A stretch of 20,702 nt of DNA, taken from the NCBI GenBank assembly GCA_002435385.1, contig DJMN01000061.1, forward strand, positions 1-20,702. Reading direction: 5' to 3'. The first letter of the stretch is position 1, and every line of letters starts with the position of its first letter. Position numbers and translations under genes: made by a program. The notes under the pieces were generated by a model. It saw only the letters and a program-made list of their open reading frames with translations. It ran no database searches and was not told the origin of the DNA. This DNA comes from Patescibacteria group bacterium UBA6489. Its GTDB lineage: Bacteria > Patescibacteriota > Gracilibacteria > BD1-5 > UBA6164. Below are positions 17,387 through 20,702 of the stretch, one piece after another.

Positions 17387-17404
17387 AAGTGTATAAAAAA
17401 TAAT

Positions 17405-17447
17405 AATCTCTAGTTTAAACCTTTTTGGGAAAACTGGAGATTTTTTT
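17405..17447 (+). terminator. Strong intrinsic terminator
   Basis: AATCTCTAGTTT (17405-17416) pairs with AAACTGGAGATT (17431-17442), 12 bp with one G-U, and the loop can close further through CC/GG. A seven-T tract ends it (17441-17447). It insulates proB from upstream transcription and lies only 30 bases before the proB ATG. Confidence 0.85.
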
Positions 17448-17456
17448 GTGTAAATT

Positions 17457-17467
17457 TTAGTTTTTAA
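17457..17467 (+). promoter_or_regulatory. TTAGTTTTTAA element before proB
   Basis: Same 11-mer as before rplN, here 9 bases before the proB ATG, close to the spacing at rpsN and rplR. Confidence 0.3.
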
Positions 17468-17476
17468 AATATTAGT

Positions 17477-18460
17477 ATGAATATAGTAGATAGAAACTCA
17501 GAGGAGCAAGAAGAGATGCAAGATATTTGTCTTATAAAGATATGAAGTAATTCTATAGTTGATTCAAAGAGTGGTGAGGTTAATATGAATTTTTTGAAGA
17601 AGTTGAAAATAGATATTGATGAGTATGAAAAAAGTATTTGAAAAAAGGTTATGATTTTATCTTCTGGGGCTGTTGCTTTATGAAAAATTGAATGTAAAGC
17701 TAAATGAATAGAATTTGATAAAGAAAATGATAAAGCTTTTTTAGCATCTGTTGGTCAAACAAGACTTATAAATTTATATAAAAGTATTTTTGATGATAGA
17801 ATTGTTGATCAAGTTCTTTTTGATGATGAGTTAAATACAAATAGATTTATAAACAAAATTCCAGAAAGATATAGAAAAAATCTTATTGTTAGAAAACTTA
17901 TAGAACTTATAAGTCTTATAAAGGAGGATTCTAAATCCCATCTTGTAAAGGAGGTTTTAGCTAAATCTATAAAAAAAGGAGTTTTAGCAGTTTTGAATCA
18001 TAATGATACTACAAGTTCCTATCAGCTTAGAAATCTCTCAGATGCAACAGATAACGATTCTAATGTATTGTATATTTCTAAGAGTATTAATGATTATATG
18101 GAGGAAACTAAGGTTAGAGTTTCTGATATTATTTTTGTAACTAACGAGAGATGAGTTCTTGATTGAAGTAAAAAAACAATAGATTGAAACAAAGAAACAG
18201 TAGAGTGAAAAGTTTTAGAATTGTCAGGTAAAACTTGGCAAGAGAAGAAGGATATAATAGATAGGGTTTTAAGAGAGTATGGTAAATATATTTACGAAAA
18301 AAATAAAGGTGATTGAACTTGATGAATGTATTCTAAGGTAAAGAATGCTTTAGAATGTTTATTGGTTGATTGAGTAGAGAAGGTAAGCATTTCTGCGTCA
18401 AAGGATTGATTGGATTTTTTAAGGAATCAGTGACTTGCAACTACTTTCATTAAAAAATAG
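17477..18460 (+). CDS. proB: Glutamate 5-kinase-like amino acid kinase
   Basis: Encodes 327 residues. Glutamate 5-kinase phosphorylates the gamma-carboxyl of glutamate, the first step to proline. Motifs of the amino acid kinase fold in order: LIKIGSNSI (19-27), ILSSGAVALGK (60-70), ASVGQTRL (90-97), LNHND (173-177; usually xENDx), DNDS (192-195), IFVTNERGVLDG (219-230) and GTGGMYSK (280-287), which matches the GTGGMxTK of ProB. The C-terminal PUA domain of many ProBs is missing, and two long insertions (about 105-168 and 231-278) lengthen the kinase domain. No proA or proC is nearby; the next gene charges tRNA with proline. ATG at 17516 is an alternative start. Ends in TAG. Confidence 0.78.
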
Positions 18461-18469
18461 TTATTTTTC

Positions 18470-18497
18470 TTTACAAAAAAACTAAATGACTTAAACT
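18470..18497 (+). promoter_or_regulatory. Weak promoter candidate for proS
   Basis: TTTACA (18470-18475), 16 bases, TAAACT (18492-18497). Transcription would start about where the left arm of the inverted repeat begins. A TGCTAAAAT at 18545-18553 is a competing extended -10. Confidence 0.28.
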
Positions 18498-18500
18498 TTA

Positions 18501-18662
18501 AGGAAGATTTGAAAAAATCACATCTAGAAAAAAATAATCTTTTTTGCTAAAATGTGTTCAAAAATTTATCACTTAGCTATGGCTAAGCTCAAAATTGTTT
18601 CACAAATTTTATCTAAAAAATCTATATTTTTGTTCTAACGAAGGATTTTTTCAAATTTTCCT
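18501..18662. repeat. 162-base element bounded by 19-bp inverted repeats
   Basis: Left arm 18501-18519 and right arm 18644-18662 are reverse complements at 18 of 19 positions, and the odd pair is G-U in RNA. The left arm alone can form GATTT-GAAA-AAATC, a GNRA-type tetraloop hairpin. Between the arms lie a perfect hairpin CTTAGC/GCTAAG with a TATG loop (18572-18587) and an AAAATTGT/ACAAATTTT stem (18591-18610). A 28-codon TGA-free ORF (18552-18638) overlaps these. The element fills most of the 234-base gap between proB and proS. It could be a structured leader of proS mRNA or a small non-autonomous mobile element; I see no clear target-site duplication and no T-box consensus. Confidence 0.6.
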
Positions 18663-18694
18663 CAGCAAATTTATAAATTAATAAAAATATTATT

Positions 18695-20188
18695 ATGAAG
18701 ACAGCAATAACTCCTACTAGAAATGAAGATTTTTCGTCTTGGTATCAAGCAGTAATTAATTGAGCAAGTTTGGCTGAAAATTCTCCTGTTAGATGATGTA
18801 TGACTATAAAACCTGGATGAGTTGCTATTTGGGAGATGATGCAAAAATTTTTGGACAAAAAGTTTAAGGAAACAGGACATGAAAATGCTTATTTTCCTTT
18901 ACTTATCCCCCTTTCTTTTTTAGAAAAAGAAGCTGAGCATGTTGAAGGGTTTGCTCCTGAGTGTGCGGTAGTTACTCATCATAAATTGAAAAAAGGTAAG
19001 GACTGAAAATTAGTCCCAGATTGAAAATTAGAGGAGCCTTTGATTGTTAGACCTACTAGTGAAACTATAATCTGAGATGCTTATGCTGGTTGGGTTCAAT
19101 CTTATAGAGATTTACCTATTTTGATAAATCAATGGGCAAATGTTATGAGATGGGAGATGAGAACTAGACTTTTTTTAAGAACCTCAGAATTTCTTTGGCA
19201 AGAATGACATACTGCTCATTCAACAGAAGAGGAAGCCAGAGAAGAAACTATGAAGATGCTGAAAGTTTATGAAGATTTTATGAAAGATTATTTGGCTATA
19301 CCAGTTCTTTCATGAGAGAAAACTCCTGAGGAGAGATTCCCTTGAGCTGTAAATACTTATAGTGTTGAGGCTATTATGCAGGATAATAAAGCTCTTCAAA
19401 TGTGAACAAGTCATTATTTAGGTCAAAATTTTGCAAGGTCTTCAAATATAAAATTTCAGAATAAAGATGGTGAAGAAGAGTATGCTTATACTACATCATG
19501 GTGAGTTTCTACTAGAATGATTTGAGGTCTTATAATGACTCATAGTGATGATAATTGATTGGTTTTACCTCCTAAAATATCTTCTAAGCATATTATAATA
19601 ATTCCGTTTACAAATAGTGATAATGAGGATAAGGTTTTGGATTATTGTTATGATTTAAAGAAAGAGTTAGATAGTATAGAATATAATGAATGAAAGATTT
19701 GAGTTGTTATTGATAATTCTAGAGTTTGATGAGGACAAAAGTTTTGGAATGGTGTTAGGAAAGGTATTCCTTTAATTTTAAAGATTTGAGAAAAAGAGAT
19801 AGAAAAGGATTCTGTATCTTTGGTTAAAAGAATAGACATAGAAAGTAATGATTTAGTTTTAAGAGAAAATCTAAAGTCTAATTTAGTTAACATTTTAGAT
19901 TGAATACAGGATAAAATATATGCTAGAGCTGTAGGTTATAGAAATAAAAATATAGTGGAAATAGATTCTTTAGAAGATTTTAAAGAGCATTTTAAAAAGG
20001 AAAATCCAGAGTTTGTTTTATGTTATTCTGATCCTGAGATAGATGATGGTAGAGAGGAATTATTAAAGGAATTAAGGGCTACTTCTAGATGAATTCCATT
20101 TGAATTTAATGAAAATAATTCAGAAAAAACATGTATATTTACATGAAAAAAGACTAATAATAAAATTATTTATTCTAGGGCTTACTAA
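18695..20188 (+). CDS. proS: Prolyl-tRNA synthetase, archaeal/eukaryotic type
   Basis: Encodes 497 residues, close to the roughly 480 of the archaeal/eukaryotic-type ProS and short of the roughly 570 bacterial type with its inserted editing domain. It charges tRNA-Pro in the cytoplasm. Class II motifs: motif 1 region YFPLLIPLSFLEKEAEHVEGF, with RPTSET (119-124); motif 2 region INQWANVMRWEMRTRLFLR with TSEFLWQEGHTAH to residue 175; GTSHYLGQNFA (237-247); motif 3 GVSTRMIGGL (270-279). The anticodon-binding domain follows (IIIIPF, ... VGGGQKFW). The C-terminal extension ends in SRAY, with one Cys where zinc-bearing homologues have four. TGA is used at motif 2 and 3 glycines. Confidence 0.94.
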
Positions 20189-20228
20189 AAATTTGTTTTG
20201 ATTTATATTTTTCTTGTAGAATAAAATC

Positions 20229-20258
20229 TTGAATTTTTATCAAAATCGTTAATATACT
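20229..20258 (+). promoter_or_regulatory. Probable promoter of the His-Xaa-Ser gene
   Basis: TTGAAT (20229-20234), 18 bases, TATACT (20253-20258), 24 bases before the ATG. It suggests a unit separate from proS. Confidence 0.5.
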
Positions 20259-20282
20259 ACAAATAGTTTTAATCTGAATTTT

Positions 20283-20702
20283 ATGGTTTGAAAAAATGGG
20301 AAAAAATTATTTCCAAAAATTAAGAAAAAGTTAAAAGTTTTTTTAGAGAGTGAGTCTTGAAGTATAAGTAAAAAAGATGCTTTATGATTAGCTGCATGAG
20401 CTATGCTTTTAAGTACGGTTGAGTGAGCTATGGCTCTTTGAGAGATTAAATCTTGTGGTGCTCCTGTTGTAAATCATTTGAGTTGAAATGTAGCAGGACA
20501 TTATAGTTGAACTCCTGTAGGAACTTCTACACCTGTTTGCACAAGAACTATTCCTACAGGGGTTCATTCAAATACACGGGGATGTAGTGTATCAGTTTCT
20601 CATTCAAGTTGAGTTGCTAATGGACATTATAGTGGAACTCCTACTGCTACAGTAACACCAACGTGACATTGTTCACATGGAAGTCATGGTTCACACGGAA
20701 GT
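20283..20702 (+). CDS. His-Xaa-Ser repeat protein, possible peptide precursor (3' truncated)
   Basis: 140 codons are visible and the frame runs off the window. Residues 1-30 are basic (KKLFPKIKKKLKVF). A small-residue hydrophobic stretch follows at about 31-53 (KDALGLAAGAMLLSTVEGAM), like a signal or leader segment ending AMALG. After Cys58 the composition changes to Gly, Ser, Thr, His, Pro. Two copies of a GHYSGTP unit (72-78 and 114-120) sit in a near-duplicate of about 18 residues, and the visible end is HCS-HGS-HGS-HGS (129-140). Tandem His-Xaa-Ser recalls HxsA, the precursor in the HxsABCD radical-SAM systems. Cys58, 86, 101 and 130 could be modified or cross-linked. Being an HxsA relative is inference; a metal-binding or surface protein is possible. 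Confidence 0.72.

Noticed and set aside
18461..18694. T-box riboswitch before proS
   Set aside because: No T-box consensus (AGGGTGG-type) or terminator/antiterminator pair is seen.
13305..19893. Reverse-strand ORFs at 13305-13704, 17037-17333, 18671-18880 and 19648-19893
   Set aside because: Each overlaps a better-supported + strand gene or unit, and the products show no motif.
20196..20245. TTTTGAT/ATCAAAA inverted repeat after proS as a terminator
   Set aside because: Only 7 A/T-rich base pairs across a 36-base loop, overlapping a promoter -35, with no T tract.
469..20702. The many genes broken by TGA as frameshifted or pseudogenes
   Set aside because: The breaks are all TGA, always in frame, and at conserved glycines; reading TGA as Gly restores full-length proteins.
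469..20702. TGA read as tryptophan (code 4)
   Set aside because: TGA positions match glycine in conserved motifs, while conserved tryptophans are written TGG.
20665..20702. CRISPR-like short repeats at the right edge
   Set aside because: The repetition is of 9-base His-Gly-Ser codon units inside an open frame, with no spacers.
1..20702. tRNA or rRNA genes
   Set aside because: I saw no cloverleaf-like segment with a TTC-loop consensus and no rRNA-like stretch in the gaps, though no covariance search was run.

Overview
The window comes from a bacterium that reads UGA as glycine (genetic code 25), as in the Candidate Phyla Radiation lineages Gracilibacteria (BD1-5) and Absconditabacteria (SR1). 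With UGA as a stop, almost every gene breaks into short pieces. With UGA as Gly, full-length conserved proteins appear and the TGA codons fall on invariant glycines (the L2 GGGEG loop, both the first and last Gly of the YifB GPPGSGKT P-loop, the ProS motif 3 glycines). TGG still encodes Trp, and only TAA and TAG end genes. The DNA is very AT-rich and every supported gene lies on the + strand. I cannot tell Gracilibacteria from Absconditabacteria from this window alone.

Layout. Positions 1-135 hold the tail of an unrecognised gene. A 333-base gap (136-468) follows, with a possible tiny membrane peptide, a strong sigma-70-type promoter and a leader with competing stems. Positions 469-10431 are one long ribosomal protein operon: L3, L4, L23, L2, S19, L22, S3, L16, L29, S17, L14, L24, L5, S14, S8, L6, L18, S5, L15, SecY. 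S10 does not precede L3. L30 is missing between S5 and L15, as is usual for CPR bacteria. No adk, map or infA follows secY; an intrinsic terminator ends the unit.

The second half is a series of short accessory units: a cation diffusion facilitator fused in frame to an aldo/keto reductase (10575-12344); a Nudix hydrolase (12474-12914); a YifB/ComM-type AAA+ protein (13033-14592); an apparent operon of an endonuclease IV-like TIM barrel protein, a YdcF-like DUF218 protein, a small Cys-rich protein and a TtcA-like tRNA thiolase (14700-17036); a 60-residue orphan ORF with its own promoter candidate and terminators; a ProB-like glutamate 5-kinase; a 19-bp inverted repeat in the gap before an archaeal/eukaryotic-type prolyl-tRNA synthetase; and, cut by the window end, a Cys/His/Ser/Gly-rich protein ending in His-Xaa-Ser repeats.

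The most interesting items are the His-Xaa-Ser protein (a possible precursor of a modified peptide, whose partner genes would lie outside the window), the transporter-reductase fusion, the competing stems before rplC, the inverted-repeat leader before proS, and a recurring TTARTTTTTAA motif about 10 bases before several start codons in a genome segment where I see no Shine-Dalgarno sequences. All calls come from reading the sequence; no database search or folding program was run.
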